Shown here: positions 7,378 through 16,863 of the stretch, one piece after another
Layout: each line of letters starts with the position of its first letter
Position numbering within the stretch: the first letter of the stretch is position 1
NCBI RefSeq assembly: GCF_028281565.1
Contig: NZ_JANQJQ010000036.1
Span: 1 to 40,230, forward strand
Length of the DNA: 40,230 nt
Origin: Seonamhaeicola sp.
Lineage (GTDB): Bacteria > Bacteroidota > Bacteroidia > Flavobacteriales > Flavobacteriaceae
Direction of reading: 5' to 3'
Position numbers and translations under genes: made by a program
Notes under the pieces: model-generated
What the model was told of the DNA's origin: nothing
Database searches by the model: none
The model's input: only the letters and a program-made list of their open reading frames with translations

Positions 7378-9216
7378 ATGAAACTTTTTATTTGTTTAGC
7401 TTTCTTTTTAGGTTTCACCAGTGTGTTTGGTCAAAATCCTGACCTGGGACAGTCTGTTAGTGATTTAAAACAAAAAATTGAAAAGGCTAGCCTGAATGGT
7501 GACAGACTTAAATGGATGGACAGTCTGTGTGATCTGATAGAAGACAAAACGGAATACCAATATGAAGCGATCGCCAGACAAACCATTGATTACGCCCTGG
7601 AACTGGATTCAACGCGTGTGGCCCTAGACAATGGTATATCGCTATTAAGTTACTTGCGCTCCGATCTGGGAAAACCGGAACAAGCGATCATATTTTTTAA
7701 TGACCTCAGAGACAAGGTGCCCCTAAATAAAGACTTTTTGGAGCTAACCTATTTTTATGACGGCGCAGCTGACAGCTACGAAAGACATGGTGACTTTGAC
7801 AGGGCAATTCTCAATTATGAAAAGGCCTGTACATTTGCGGGCAAGATGAATGATTCTATTCGTATGGGTACTTTAAAAAGCTATATTGGAGAGCTTTTGT
7901 GTTTTAAGGGTGACTTTCAAAAAGCGGCAGCTACCCTACAGGAATCCATTGAAATGCTTAAAGTGGGACCTTCACGTAAAATTTTCAGAGCAAAGGGAAC
8001 TTTGGCCATATTATATTCTCAAAATGGATTTCAAAAAGAAGCAAAGAAAATTAGACTGGATATATTGAGGGAAGCCAGAATTAATCAGGACTATAAAGCA
8101 TTATATGGTGAATTTTATAATCAGGCTTTTGATGAATGGTTACATGGTAGTCAAAAAGAGCGGCTCAGATACCTGGATTCGGCCAGACTATATGTGTATG
8201 ATGACTTCAGGCGTCAGGAATTATTGGTGGCTCAATTAAGTGCTTACTCTGAAAATGGGCTTGTGGAAAAAATGAAAGCCACTAAGCATATGCTGGATGA
8301 GCATATAAAAACTCATCCGAGTATTGAAATGGATGAATATGAATTGGCTATGGGACAATATGAATATGCCATGGGTAATTTTAAAAAAGCTGCTTTATGG
8401 GGAGAAAAGGAATATGATAAAGCCATTGCCATGCCGTATTATGAAAACACCTTTTCAGTTCATAAATTTTTGTCTAAAGTTTATAGCCGATTGGGAGATT
8501 ATAAAAAGTCACTAACGCATTTTAAAGCCTATTCCAAAATAAGAGATTCCATTGAAAGTGTGCAAAAGGCGAACGGCTTTTCGTATTACCAGTCTTTGTA
8601 TGAAGTAGAAAAAAAGGATATGGAAATTGCAGCACAAAAATCTAAAATCTCCCTTTTAGACAAACAGAACACCATTAAAAGACAATGGATCTTATTTGGA
8701 GGTATTGGCGTTTTTGTCTTGCTATTGATTTTGTATTATCGCCATAAACAAAAGGCTTTGGAAAACAAGATTTTAATGGCAGAAATAACCTATAAAAAAA
8801 AGGACTTAAAAGATTTGGCATTGGATATTACACATAACAGGCAGTGGGCTTTGGTACTTGCCGAGAAACTTAAAGACGTTAAATCATCAACCGGAAAACG
8901 AAGAGCCATTGAACTTGATAAGCTGGAAACCGAAATTAAAAATAAGATCAGGGTTGATGAAACAACAGAAGACTTTCACAATAAGGTAGAACTCTTAAGC
9001 AGTTCGTTTTATGGCAGGTTGAAAGAAGCCTACCCCGATTTAACAAAATCGGAAATACGGTTGTGCTCTTTAATAAGGATGAATATGAATACCAAGCAGA
9101 TAGCTACGCTGCAAAATATTAATCCATCTTCTGTAAAAACCAGTAGAAATCGCCTTAGGAAGAAATTGAACCTGATGCCGGGAGATGATCTGAATGCTTT
9201 TATAGCCTCTTATTGA
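7378..9216 (+). CDS. Membrane-anchored TPR protein with LuxR-type HTH
   Basis: This 612-residue protein has a signal peptide (~1-18), a long helical-repeat region (~30-400; e.g. SYERHGDFDRAILNYEKACT and KVYSRLGDYKKSLTHFKAYS, TPR-like), a single membrane span at ~435-456, a charged coiled region, and a C-terminal HTH (~565-605; LTKSEIRLCSLIRMNMNTKQ, then NPSSVKTSRNRLRKKLNL). This matches Bacteroidota regulators that sense in the periplasm and carry the DNA-binding domain in the cytoplasm. It is a single-gene unit; the sulfatase gene downstream is a candidate target but 207 bases separate them. Confidence 0.87.
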   Translation: MKLFICLAFFLGFTSVFGQNPDLGQSVSDLKQKIEKASLNGDRLKWMDSLCDLIEDKTEYQYEAIARQTIDYALELDSTRVALDNGISLLSYLRSDLGKPEQAIIFFNDLRDKVPLNKDFLELTYFYDGAADSYERHGDFDRAILNYEKACTFAGKMNDSIRMGTLKSYIGELLCFKGDFQKAAATLQESIEMLKVGPSRKIFRAKGTLAILYSQNGFQKEAKKIRLDILREARINQDYKALYGEFYNQAFDEWLHGSQKERLRYLDSARLYVYDDFRRQELLVAQLSAYSENGLVEKMKATKHMLDEHIKTHPSIEMDEYELAMGQYEYAMGNFKKAALWGEKEYDKAIAMPYYENTFSVHKFLSKVYSRLGDYKKSLTHFKAYSKIRDSIESVQKANGFSYYQSLYEVEKKDMEIAAQKSKISLLDKQNTIKRQWILFGGIGVFVLLLILYYRHKQKALENKILMAEITYKKKDLKDLALDITHNRQWALVLAEKLKDVKSSTGKRRAIELDKLETEIKNKIRVDETTEDFHNKVELLSSSFYGRLKEAYPDLTKSEIRLCSLIRMNMNTKQIATLQNINPSSVKTSRNRLRKKLNLMPGDDLNAFIASY

Positions 9217-9392
9217 ACATGCTGATAGGGTTGTTCTGATAAGTTTGTATGTTAGACAGAGTATCCATAAATCTATACCAAAGCATAAATGTCTTTAGAA
9301 AATTAATGTCGATAGTTTTTATAATTCCAAAATTGCTTTTTTGATTTCAGAAGAAAAACTCCATTAGATTAAAAGATAAATTTAAATAGTAT

Positions 9393-9407
9393 ATTACAAC
9401 GTGTAAT
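9393..9407. promoter_or_regulatory. Palindrome upstream of sulfatase gene
   Basis: A perfect 6-bp dyad (ATTACA-ACG-TGTAAT) lies 16 bases before the sulfatase start. Its size and position suit a dimeric regulator's operator. No regulator is identified. Confidence 0.35.
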
Positions 9408-9423
9408 CTTTAAAATTAAAGGC

Positions 9424-11046
9424 ATGAAAAGCGTTGTATGTGTTTTATATTGTTTTCTTTTAATAGTATTATGTACTAATTGCAAAGAATCGGAAAAGGA
9501 AAAAGTCCGGCAGCCAAAACCTAATATCCTGTTTATCATGTCTGATGATCATGCCTATCAGGCTATTAGTGCCTATAGCAATCATTTAATTGAAACCCCT
9601 AATATTGACAGGATCGCTGATGAAGGTATGCTATTTACAAATGCCTGTGTAACGAATTCAATTTGTGCACCGTCCAGGGCAACCATTCTTACCGGAAAGC
9701 ATACGCATATTAATGGCAAAATAAATAATATTCAACCTTTCGATACGACTCAGGTAACTTTTCCGCAATTATTTCAAAAAGCCGGATATGAAACGGCCAT
9801 GTTTGGAAAATTGCACTTTGGAAATAACCCTAAGGGCGTAGATGAATTTATGATCTTGCCCGGCCAGGGTCATTATATTAATCCAAAGTTTATAACAAAA
9901 AAAGGCGATACAACCATAACAGGTTATGTTACGGATATTATCACGGACCTCACTATAAATTGGCTCGATAAAAAGCGTAATAAGGAAAAACCTTTTATGA
10001 CCATGTATCTGCATAAAGCACCTCACCGTCCGTGGTGGCCCAGTCCGGAAAAGTTTAAGACGTTTACCAAAAAGACCTTTCCCGAACCGGAGTCTTTGTT
10101 TGATAATTACGAAAACAGGGGGACGGCTGCAAAAACTGCCGAAATGAACTTGCTTACCCATATGAAGTATGGGCATGATTCTAAGATAAGGCCTGAAACT
10201 ATAGAAGAAATGGGTGGCGCCGAACCTTATGTGCCGCCATTTATTTGGCGTGGTGTTGATGGGTTTACGGGCCCATATGGTAGAGCCAATGAACAGCAAA
10301 AAGCGATATATGATCCTGTTATAGATTCCATCAATGTTTGGTTTAAAGGCCACTGGCCAAAATTAAGTGATGAGGAAAAAATGCGATGGAAGTATCAACG
10401 CTACATGCAGGATTATTTAGGATGTATTTCTTCAGTTGATGATAATGTTGGACGTGTTTTAGATTATTTGGAAGCCAGCGGTTTAGATGAAAATACTATC
10501 GTTGTATATACATCAGATCAAGGGTTTTATTTAGGGGAACACGGTTGGTTTGACAAACGATTTATTTATGATGAGTCTTTTAAAACACCGTTATTGATTC
10601 GTTGGCCAAATAAAATTACAGCCGGAACCACCTGTGATGAAATGGTTCAAAACCTGGATTTTGCTCAAACTTTTTTAGAAGCGGCCCAAATAAAGGCTCC
10701 TGGCGACATGCAGGGAGAAAGTTTTATGCCTTTATTAATGGGTCAAAAAGACAAGTGGGATAGGGACGCTGTTTATTACCATTATTATGAATATCCTTCG
10801 GTGCATATGGTGAAACGGCATTATGGCATTGTTACAAAAGAATATAAGCTGGCGCATTTTTATTACGATGTGGATGAATGGGAGTTGTATGACCGTATAA
10901 AAGATCCACAGGAAATGAAGAATGTCTATAATGACCCGGCTTATGCCGAAGTAGTTAAAGAACTTAAGGCAGAATTGTCAAAACTCAGAATAAAGTATAA
11001 AGACTCGGAGGAATTAGACGCACACTTTATTGAACTCACAAAATAA
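9424..11046 (+). CDS. Lipoprotein sulfatase, formylglycine type (S1 family)
   Basis: This 540-residue exported sulfatase carries a lipoprotein-type signal ending at Cys17 or Cys20 (FLLIVLCTNC). The mature N-terminus has the metal-binding start PNILFIMSDDH. C81-A-P-S-R85 is the sulfatase signature whose Cys is converted to formylglycine, which requires a maturase encoded elsewhere. Further family motifs are MFGKLHFG, KAPHRPWWPSPEKF and TSDQGFYLGEHGWFDKR, then a C-terminal YDRIKDPQEMKNVYNDP subdomain. It removes sulfate esters from glycans at the cell envelope. Substrate position cannot be assigned from sequence alone. The gene lies outside the SusCD locus 20 kb away. Confidence 0.92.
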   Translation: MKSVVCVLYCFLLIVLCTNCKESEKEKVRQPKPNILFIMSDDHAYQAISAYSNHLIETPNIDRIADEGMLFTNACVTNSICAPSRATILTGKHTHINGKINNIQPFDTTQVTFPQLFQKAGYETAMFGKLHFGNNPKGVDEFMILPGQGHYINPKFITKKGDTTITGYVTDIITDLTINWLDKKRNKEKPFMTMYLHKAPHRPWWPSPEKFKTFTKKTFPEPESLFDNYENRGTAAKTAEMNLLTHMKYGHDSKIRPETIEEMGGAEPYVPPFIWRGVDGFTGPYGRANEQQKAIYDPVIDSINVWFKGHWPKLSDEEKMRWKYQRYMQDYLGCISSVDDNVGRVLDYLEASGLDENTIVVYTSDQGFYLGEHGWFDKRFIYDESFKTPLLIRWPNKITAGTTCDEMVQNLDFAQTFLEAAQIKAPGDMQGESFMPLLMGQKDKWDRDAVYYHYYEYPSVHMVKRHYGIVTKEYKLAHFYYDVDEWELYDRIKDPQEMKNVYNDPAYAEVVKELKAELSKLRIKYKDSEELDAHFIELTK

Positions 11047-11154
11047 ATTACTCAAGTTGTCTTTTGTGTTTGGAAGACGATAAATGCTACATTAAAAAAA
11101 TAGTTGTGGCAAATTCCGTATGTTTATAACCGGATTAAAATTTTAAATATCAGT

Positions 11155-12477
11155 ATGAAAAAATTAGCATTACATTGGCAAATATTAATAGGTATGTTAT
11201 TAGGTGTCATTTTTGGTTTTATAATGGCATCAGTTAACGGACAAGACTTTGTGATGAAATGGATCGATCCGTTTGGAAAAATATTTGTTAAACTTTTAAA
11301 ACTAATTGCAGTACCGTTAATTCTGGCTTCTCTAATAAAGGGAATTTCCGATTTAAAGGACATATCCAAGTTTAAGAACATGGGGTTGCGCACTATAGTT
11401 ATCTATATTATAACCACAGTTATAGCAATAACTATTGGTTTGGGTCTTGTAAATACCTTAAAACCCGGGAATGGAATTACTGAAGACACCGTTACCATGC
11501 TTAAAGATAAGTATTCAACAAGCGATAAGGCGCAGACCATACTTACTAATGCACAACAGCAAAAAGAAGCAGGACCCTTACAGTTTTTGGTAGATATGGT
11601 GCCGGATAATGCTGTATTTGCTATGAGCAATAATAAGTTGATGTTACAGGTTATTGTGTTTGCTATTCTTTTAGGCTTATGTTTATTGTTGGTTCCCGAA
11701 GAAAAAGCAAAACCTTTAAAAAACTTTTTCGATTCTTTAAATGAAGTGGTTTTAAAAATGGTTGATATCATTATGCTTTTTGCACCTTATGCTGTTTTTG
11801 CCTTATTAGCCAGTGTTGTTGTTTCTGCTGATGACCCGGATATTCTTTTTGCATTATTGAAATATGCCGGAGTAGTGGTTCTGGGCCTATTTTTAATGAT
11901 TTGTTTCTATATGATCTTAGTATCGGTTTATGCCAAAAAATCGCCTTTTTGGTTTATTAGCAGAATAAGCCCCGCCCAATTATTGGCATTTTCAACCAGT
12001 AGTAGTGCCGCAGCATTGCCTGTTACCATGGAACGCGTGGAAGAACATGTGGGTGTAGATAAAGAAGTAACGAGTTTTGTATTGCCTGTAGGAGCTACTA
12101 TTAATATGGATGGAACAAGTTTGTATCAAGGTGTAGCGGCTGTATTTATTATGCAGGTTTTATGGCCGGAAGGTTTAGTGTTTAGCAATCAGTTAATGAT
12201 TATTCTAACGGCTTTGCTGGCTTCAATAGGGAGTGCTGCAGTTCCGGGAGCTGGTATGGTGATGTTAGTCATTGTATTGGAAGCCATCGGATTCCCTTCA
12301 GACCTGTTGCCAATTGCCCTGGCATTAATTTTTGCTGTTGACAGGCCTTTAGATATGTGTAGAACAACAGTAAACGTTACGGGAGATGCAACCGTTTCAA
12401 CAGTTATAGCTAAATCTTTGGGTAAATTAGGTGAGCCAAACGTGAAGAATTGGGATGATAATTATCCGGTTACTTAA
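11155..12477 (+). CDS. Dicarboxylate/amino acid:cation symporter (DAACS family)
   Basis: This inner-membrane Na+/H+-coupled symporter of the glutamate/dicarboxylate (GltP/DctA) family is about 440 residues from the chosen start. It shows the serine-rich hairpin motif STSSSAAALPVTM, the cation-site motif NMDGTSLYQG and the substrate-site stretch DRPLDMCRTTVNVTGD, with about eight membrane segments plus two hairpins. The frame is open from a TTG at 11104, but the ATG at 11155 (MKKLALHWQILIGMLLG) starts right before helix 1 and is preferred. It precedes two peptidase genes, so amino acid uptake is plausible. Confidence 0.9.
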   Translation: MKKLALHWQILIGMLLGVIFGFIMASVNGQDFVMKWIDPFGKIFVKLLKLIAVPLILASLIKGISDLKDISKFKNMGLRTIVIYIITTVIAITIGLGLVNTLKPGNGITEDTVTMLKDKYSTSDKAQTILTNAQQQKEAGPLQFLVDMVPDNAVFAMSNNKLMLQVIVFAILLGLCLLLVPEEKAKPLKNFFDSLNEVVLKMVDIIMLFAPYAVFALLASVVVSADDPDILFALLKYAGVVVLGLFLMICFYMILVSVYAKKSPFWFISRISPAQLLAFSTSSSAAALPVTMERVEEHVGVDKEVTSFVLPVGATINMDGTSLYQGVAAVFIMQVLWPEGLVFSNQLMIILTALLASIGSAAVPGAGMVMLVIVLEAIGFPSDLLPIALALIFAVDRPLDMCRTTVNVTGDATVSTVIAKSLGKLGEPNVKNWDDNYPVT

Positions 12478-12512
12478 TAAGCGTCAGGTAATTGAAATTT
12501 TAAAATATAAAT

Positions 12513-15032
12513 ATGAACAGGTGTTTGTTAACTGTTTTCGTTTTGGTCGTGAGTTTTGTAAAAGCTCAAGATCAGTTGGATCTATCCTACCATTTACCCC
12601 AAAATATTACTTATGATTTAAGTATTCCCACACCTGAAAGTGTCATTGGACATAAAATAGGAGCATGGCATATTACCCATGACAAACTGGTTGAATATAT
12701 GAAGGCAGTCAGTGAAGCTTCAGATAGGATCACTATTGAAGATAGAGGCAAAACCTTTGAAGGAAGGCCTTTGTTGCTATTAACCGTCACAGCTCCGGAA
12801 AACCACGAAAATATCGATGCTATCAGGTCAGATCATTTGAAATTGATGAAGCCGGATAGCGGCAGTTTAGACCTGGAATCAATGCCTGCAGTGGTTTATC
12901 AGGGGTTTTCAATCCATGGGAACGAACCCAGTGGGGCAAATGCCAGCTTATTGTTGGCCTATTATTTGGCAGCAGCCCAGGGAGATGACATTGAAACATT
13001 GCTACGAAATACTATTATTTTATTGGACCCAGCTCTTAACCCGGATGGGGTACAACGATTTGCGTCGTGGGTAAATGTTCATAAAAGCGAAAATATTAAC
13101 CCGGATCCGAATGACAGAGAATATCAGGAAGTCTGGCCAAAGGGAAGAACAAATCATTATTGGTTCGATTTGAACAGAGATTGGCTTCCGGTTCAATTAC
13201 CGGAATCTAAAGTGAGAATTAGGACCTATAATAAGTGGATGCCAAATGTTTTAACGGATCATCATGAAATGTCATCCAATGCTACATACTTTTTTCAACC
13301 GGGTGTTCCATCCAGGGTACACCCTTTAACACCCCAAAAGAACCAGGAGTTAACTAAGGAGATCGGCAATTATCATGCTGAAGCACTGGATGAAATTGGG
13401 ACTTTATATTTCACTGAAGAACGCTATGATGATTATTATTATGGAAAAGGGTCTACATTTCCGGATATTAACGGAGCTGTAGGGATTTTGTTTGAACAGG
13501 CCAGCTCAAGAGGGCATGCACAGGAAACTACCAATGGATTGCTGACGTTTCCTTTTACTATTAGAAATCAGTTCAAAACGGCCTTGTCTACGCTGAAAGC
13601 TGCGGGGGACATGCGTAATGAATTATTGAGCTATCAAAGAGATTTTTTTAATACTATTAGAAATGAAAATGCCAAAGGAAGTGTTAAGGCCATAGTTTTT
13701 GGAGATAAAAAGGATCAGGCTAAAACATACCATTTAGCCGAGATCTTAAAAGAGCATCAGATTAAATTTAATTTACTTAAAGAAGACATTAGTGTAAATG
13801 GCAAAACATTTGAGAAAACATCGAGTTACATTGTTCCGATGGATCAGGAAAAGAGTAAGGTAATAAAAGCCATTTTTGAAAAGCGAACTACATTTAAAGA
13901 TAGTTTGTTTTATGACATTTCCGGATGGACCTTTCCCCTGGCATTTAACTTAGATTATTCAGAATTAAGGGCTTCCGGTAATGTGGGAACTATTGTTGAA
14001 AATTTGAAATTGAACAAAGGTACGGTATCCTCCAAAAGTAATTACGCCTATTTAATGCAGTGGCATGAATATTATACGCCTAAAGCCCTTGCCAAAATAC
14101 TTGAAAAGGGAATAAGGACTAAAGTAGGAATGAGACCGTTTTCTACAAATAATGGAACTTATGATTACGGAACCATTTTAATACCGGTCCAAAATCAAAA
14201 ATTGGATCAGGATCAGTTGTATGATTTTTTAAGCGAGGTGGCTGAAAACAGTCATGTTGTTATAAACGGGGTCCAAACCGGTTTGACCGAAGGTATCGAT
14301 TTAGGTAGTTCCCAGTTCAAAACTTTAGAAAAACCTAAAGTAGCATTGTTGGTAGGTCATGGCGTTAAGTCTAATGATGCCGGTGAAGTCTGGCATTTGT
14401 TTGACCAACGTTACCAAATGACTATTTCTAAATTAGATGTATCTTATTTAAAGACTAAGGACCTATCAAAATACACTACTATTATAATTCCCAGTGCGAC
14501 CTTAAAACTGGATACAGAGACCATTAACAAGTTAATATCCTGGACCAAGCAAGGCGGAAACTTGATAGGGTACAAAAAAGCTATTAAATGGCTGACTTCG
14601 AATAAGTTTTTAGAGTTAGAGTATGCGTCTGCAACGGTGGAACCAAAAACTGTAACTTTTGAGCAAAAGGCCGATTTTAAGGGAGCTCAAAATATTGGGG
14701 GCGCTATTTTTGAAACGAAACTAGATAGGTCCCACCCAATAAACTTTGGTTTTAAGGATGATAAACTGCCCATGTTTAGAAGCACTAAAATATTTATTAA
14801 ACAGGATAGTTTAAGTTATAATAATCCAATTAAGTATACTGAAAAACCGCTTTTAAGCGGGTACATTTCAAAGCAAAATTTAGAGGTGTTAAAAGAAACC
14901 GTGCCCTTTCAGGTTAAAAAACTGGGAAAAGGTAAAGTTATGGTGTTTACAGATAATACAAACTTTAGAGGTTTTTGGTTTGGAACTAATAAGCTTCTGA
15001 TGAACGCTGTGTTTTTTGCTAAATTCATGTAA
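12513..15032 (+). CDS. M14-family zinc carboxypeptidase, secreted
   Basis: This 839-residue protein has a signal peptide (~1-18, ending VKA-Q). Zinc ligands are H135 and E138 in GFSIHGNEPSG, with the third His in LTDHHEM (~250). The substrate-binding DLNRDW and a late Glu in GILFEQASSRGH complete an M14 active site. Residues ~380-839 form a long extra region including a segment (KVALLVGHGVKSNDAGEVWH) that resembles class-I amidotransferase-like folds seen in large Bacteroidota M14 proteins. It releases C-terminal amino acids outside the cytoplasm. It probably forms a peptide-scavenging unit with the symporter (35 bases upstream) and the isoaspartyl peptidase (12 bases downstream). Confidence 0.9.
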   Translation: MNRCLLTVFVLVVSFVKAQDQLDLSYHLPQNITYDLSIPTPESVIGHKIGAWHITHDKLVEYMKAVSEASDRITIEDRGKTFEGRPLLLLTVTAPENHENIDAIRSDHLKLMKPDSGSLDLESMPAVVYQGFSIHGNEPSGANASLLLAYYLAAAQGDDIETLLRNTIILLDPALNPDGVQRFASWVNVHKSENINPDPNDREYQEVWPKGRTNHYWFDLNRDWLPVQLPESKVRIRTYNKWMPNVLTDHHEMSSNATYFFQPGVPSRVHPLTPQKNQELTKEIGNYHAEALDEIGTLYFTEERYDDYYYGKGSTFPDINGAVGILFEQASSRGHAQETTNGLLTFPFTIRNQFKTALSTLKAAGDMRNELLSYQRDFFNTIRNENAKGSVKAIVFGDKKDQAKTYHLAEILKEHQIKFNLLKEDISVNGKTFEKTSSYIVPMDQEKSKVIKAIFEKRTTFKDSLFYDISGWTFPLAFNLDYSELRASGNVGTIVENLKLNKGTVSSKSNYAYLMQWHEYYTPKALAKILEKGIRTKVGMRPFSTNNGTYDYGTILIPVQNQKLDQDQLYDFLSEVAENSHVVINGVQTGLTEGIDLGSSQFKTLEKPKVALLVGHGVKSNDAGEVWHLFDQRYQMTISKLDVSYLKTKDLSKYTTIIIPSATLKLDTETINKLISWTKQGGNLIGYKKAIKWLTSNKFLELEYASATVEPKTVTFEQKADFKGAQNIGGAIFETKLDRSHPINFGFKDDKLPMFRSTKIFIKQDSLSYNNPIKYTEKPLLSGYISKQNLEVLKETVPFQVKKLGKGKVMVFTDNTNFRGFWFGTNKLLMNAVFFAKFM

Positions 15033-15044
15033 TATCAGGGAATT

Positions 15045-16094
15045 ATGAAAAAAATAATTGTTTTACTAGTTTTTGTTGGTATGCTTCTGTCATGTAAAAC
15101 AGAACAGGAGAAAAGTGTTGAAGTAACCCAAAGAACACCGAATGCGTTCTCAATAGTAATTCATGGCGGAGCCGGTAACGGTATTACCAGGGAAAATTTT
15201 GATGCTGAAAAAGAAATGGCTTATGCAAAGAAACTGCAGGAAGCGCTTGATGCCGGGTATACCGTTCTTGAAAAAGGCGGGAGATCATTAGACGCTATTC
15301 AGGCCGCCATCAATGTATTGGAAGATTCGCCTTTATTTAATGCAGGAAAAGGGTCGGTATACAATAGTGAAGGCAATCAGGAAATGGATGCTTCCATTAT
15401 GGATGGACAGACTTTAAATGCCGGTGCCGTGGCAGGTATTAACCATGTGAAGAATCCAATTCTGGCAGCAAGAATGGTTATGGACAGTACTAAACATGTC
15501 ATGCTTTCCGGTATGGGTGCCGAAAGTATCATGGAAACCTTTGGCCTGGAAATGGTAGACAGTAGTTACTTTTTTACAGCTGACAGATATAATCAATTAA
15601 AACGAATTCAGGAGAAACAAAAGGATAAGATTGCTTTTAATTCAATTTCAGAAGGCATTATTCTTGGCGATGATAAATACGGAACCGTTGGTGCTGTAGC
15701 TATTGATAAAGATGGAAATATAGCGGCGGGAACTTCTACCGGTGGCATGTCAAACAAAAAATATGGGAGAATAGGAGATTCACCTATTATTGGGGCGGGC
15801 ACTTACGCTAATAATTTGACTTGTGGGATTTCAGCAACCGGTACAGGCGAATATTTTATAAGAACCGTTGCCGCACATGAAGTGTCCAATTTAATTCAAT
15901 ATGGAGGTATGAATCCCCAAGAGGCTTTACATGAGGTTTTATTCAGTCAGATAGCTCCGCTGGGAGGTAAAGGTGGTATGATCTTATTAGACAAAAACGG
16001 TGCTGTCTTTTGGGATTTTAATACAAAAGGCATGTTTAGGGGCTACAAAAAATCAACCGGGGAAAATGTTGTTGAAATGTTTGGTGTAGAATAG
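15045..16094 (+). CDS. Isoaspartyl peptidase/L-asparaginase, Ntn hydrolase, lipoprotein
   Basis: This 349-residue type 2 asparaginase-family enzyme has a lipobox ending at Cys17 (GMLLSC). The N-terminal half begins with IVIHGGAGNG. The autocatalytic cleavage site is G213/T214 in DKYGTVGAVAID, where Thr becomes the N-terminal nucleophile. Downstream GTSTGGMSNKKYGRIGDSP and the GTGEYFIR loop are family hallmarks. It hydrolyses beta-aspartyl dipeptides and some asparagine. The lipid anchor places it in the envelope, consistent with working after the M14 peptidase encoded 12 bases upstream. Confidence 0.93.
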   Translation: MKKIIVLLVFVGMLLSCKTEQEKSVEVTQRTPNAFSIVIHGGAGNGITRENFDAEKEMAYAKKLQEALDAGYTVLEKGGRSLDAIQAAINVLEDSPLFNAGKGSVYNSEGNQEMDASIMDGQTLNAGAVAGINHVKNPILAARMVMDSTKHVMLSGMGAESIMETFGLEMVDSSYFFTADRYNQLKRIQEKQKDKIAFNSISEGIILGDDKYGTVGAVAIDKDGNIAAGTSTGGMSNKKYGRIGDSPIIGAGTYANNLTCGISATGTGEYFIRTVAAHEVSNLIQYGGMNPQEALHEVLFSQIAPLGGKGGMILLDKNGAVFWDFNTKGMFRGYKKSTGENVVEMFGVE

Positions 16095-16556
16095 TTACTC
16101 TAATCTAACATAGTTTTCAGCAAAAACCGGATGGCCGTCATCATCAATTCGTACCTGACTAAATGTATCTTTGGTTAAAGTTAGATTAAAAACAAAAGCA
16201 CTGTCATTGGCAATATGAACACTCATAGTTTTTGATCCGTAGTCCAGTATTTCGGTTAAAATACTATCCTCAACCCTATAGCTTCCATAGCCAAACCAAT
16301 CACTGGAATCAGACGGGATAAAACGGCACCACATAACCTTAGAGTCGGTAAAAACTTTTATATGTCTGTTTTCTATTGAGGTATTAAACGTATCGGTAAC
16401 TTCGCCATCAACATAGTTATAAAAACTGGTTCTTTCCCATGTGCCTTTTAATGAGAACTCCTTTTCTTCAGTAGTGTCTTCGGTGGTTTTGTTAGCATTG
16501 TTGCAAGAAAAAATAATAGTAAGAAGGACAGCCAGCAGTAAGACGTTGTTTTTCAT
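16095..16556 (-). CDS. Small lipoprotein of unknown function
   Basis: This 153-residue protein has a lipoprotein signal ending at Cys18 (LLTIIFSCNN), a short acidic linker (TTEDTTEEKE) and a compact domain starting FSLKGTWERTSFYNYVDG with alternating beta-like segments, reminiscent of lipocalin-like Bacteroidota lipoproteins. I do not recognise a specific family. It is convergent with the isoaspartyl peptidase gene, with no bases between the two stop codons. Confidence 0.7.
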   Translation of the reverse strand: MKNNVLLLAVLLTIIFSCNNANKTTEDTTEEKEFSLKGTWERTSFYNYVDGEVTDTFNTSIENRHIKVFTDSKVMWCRFIPSDSSDWFGYGSYRVEDSILTEILDYGSKTMSVHIANDSAFVFNLTLTKDTFSQVRIDDDGHPVFAENYVRLE

Positions 16557-16863
16557 GATGGTAAGTTTTATGGTTTACAACAAGTTACAAAAAAAAATAA
16601 TACGTTGAACTTTAAGAATAGATTTTAAACTAGAGCCATGTTTGGAAGCGATAAAAAAAGGTATAAAAAATAGGAAGTAAAAATGTTTGAAATAAAATAA
16701 GGGTATTTGTTAAAATATTCGTCTATGTATTAAAATGAGATACACTTTTGTATGGCCTTTTTTATAGTTTTAGTTTATATTTTAATAAAAACTGTTGATA
16801 ACTTATGAGTAAGGATTTATCCAAAAACTCTACTTTTGTTTAACTAAATTAAGTGAAAAAATT
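16557..16863. promoter_or_regulatory. AT-rich intergenic region with trxB -7 element
   Basis: These 307 bases separate the divergent lipoprotein and trxB genes. TACTTTTG at 16831-16838 matches the Bacteroidota -7 consensus TAnnTTTG and sits 26 bases before the trxB ATG. No well-spaced -33 TTG was found. I see no other gene or repeat here. Confidence 0.45.

Noticed and set aside
9769-10353. 194-codon open frame on the minus strand
   Set aside because: It lies entirely inside the sulfatase gene, antisense to conserved sulfatase motifs, and its translation resembles no protein.
11403-11771. 122-codon open frame on the minus strand
   Set aside because: It is antisense to the symporter gene, whose family motifs are clear in the plus frame.
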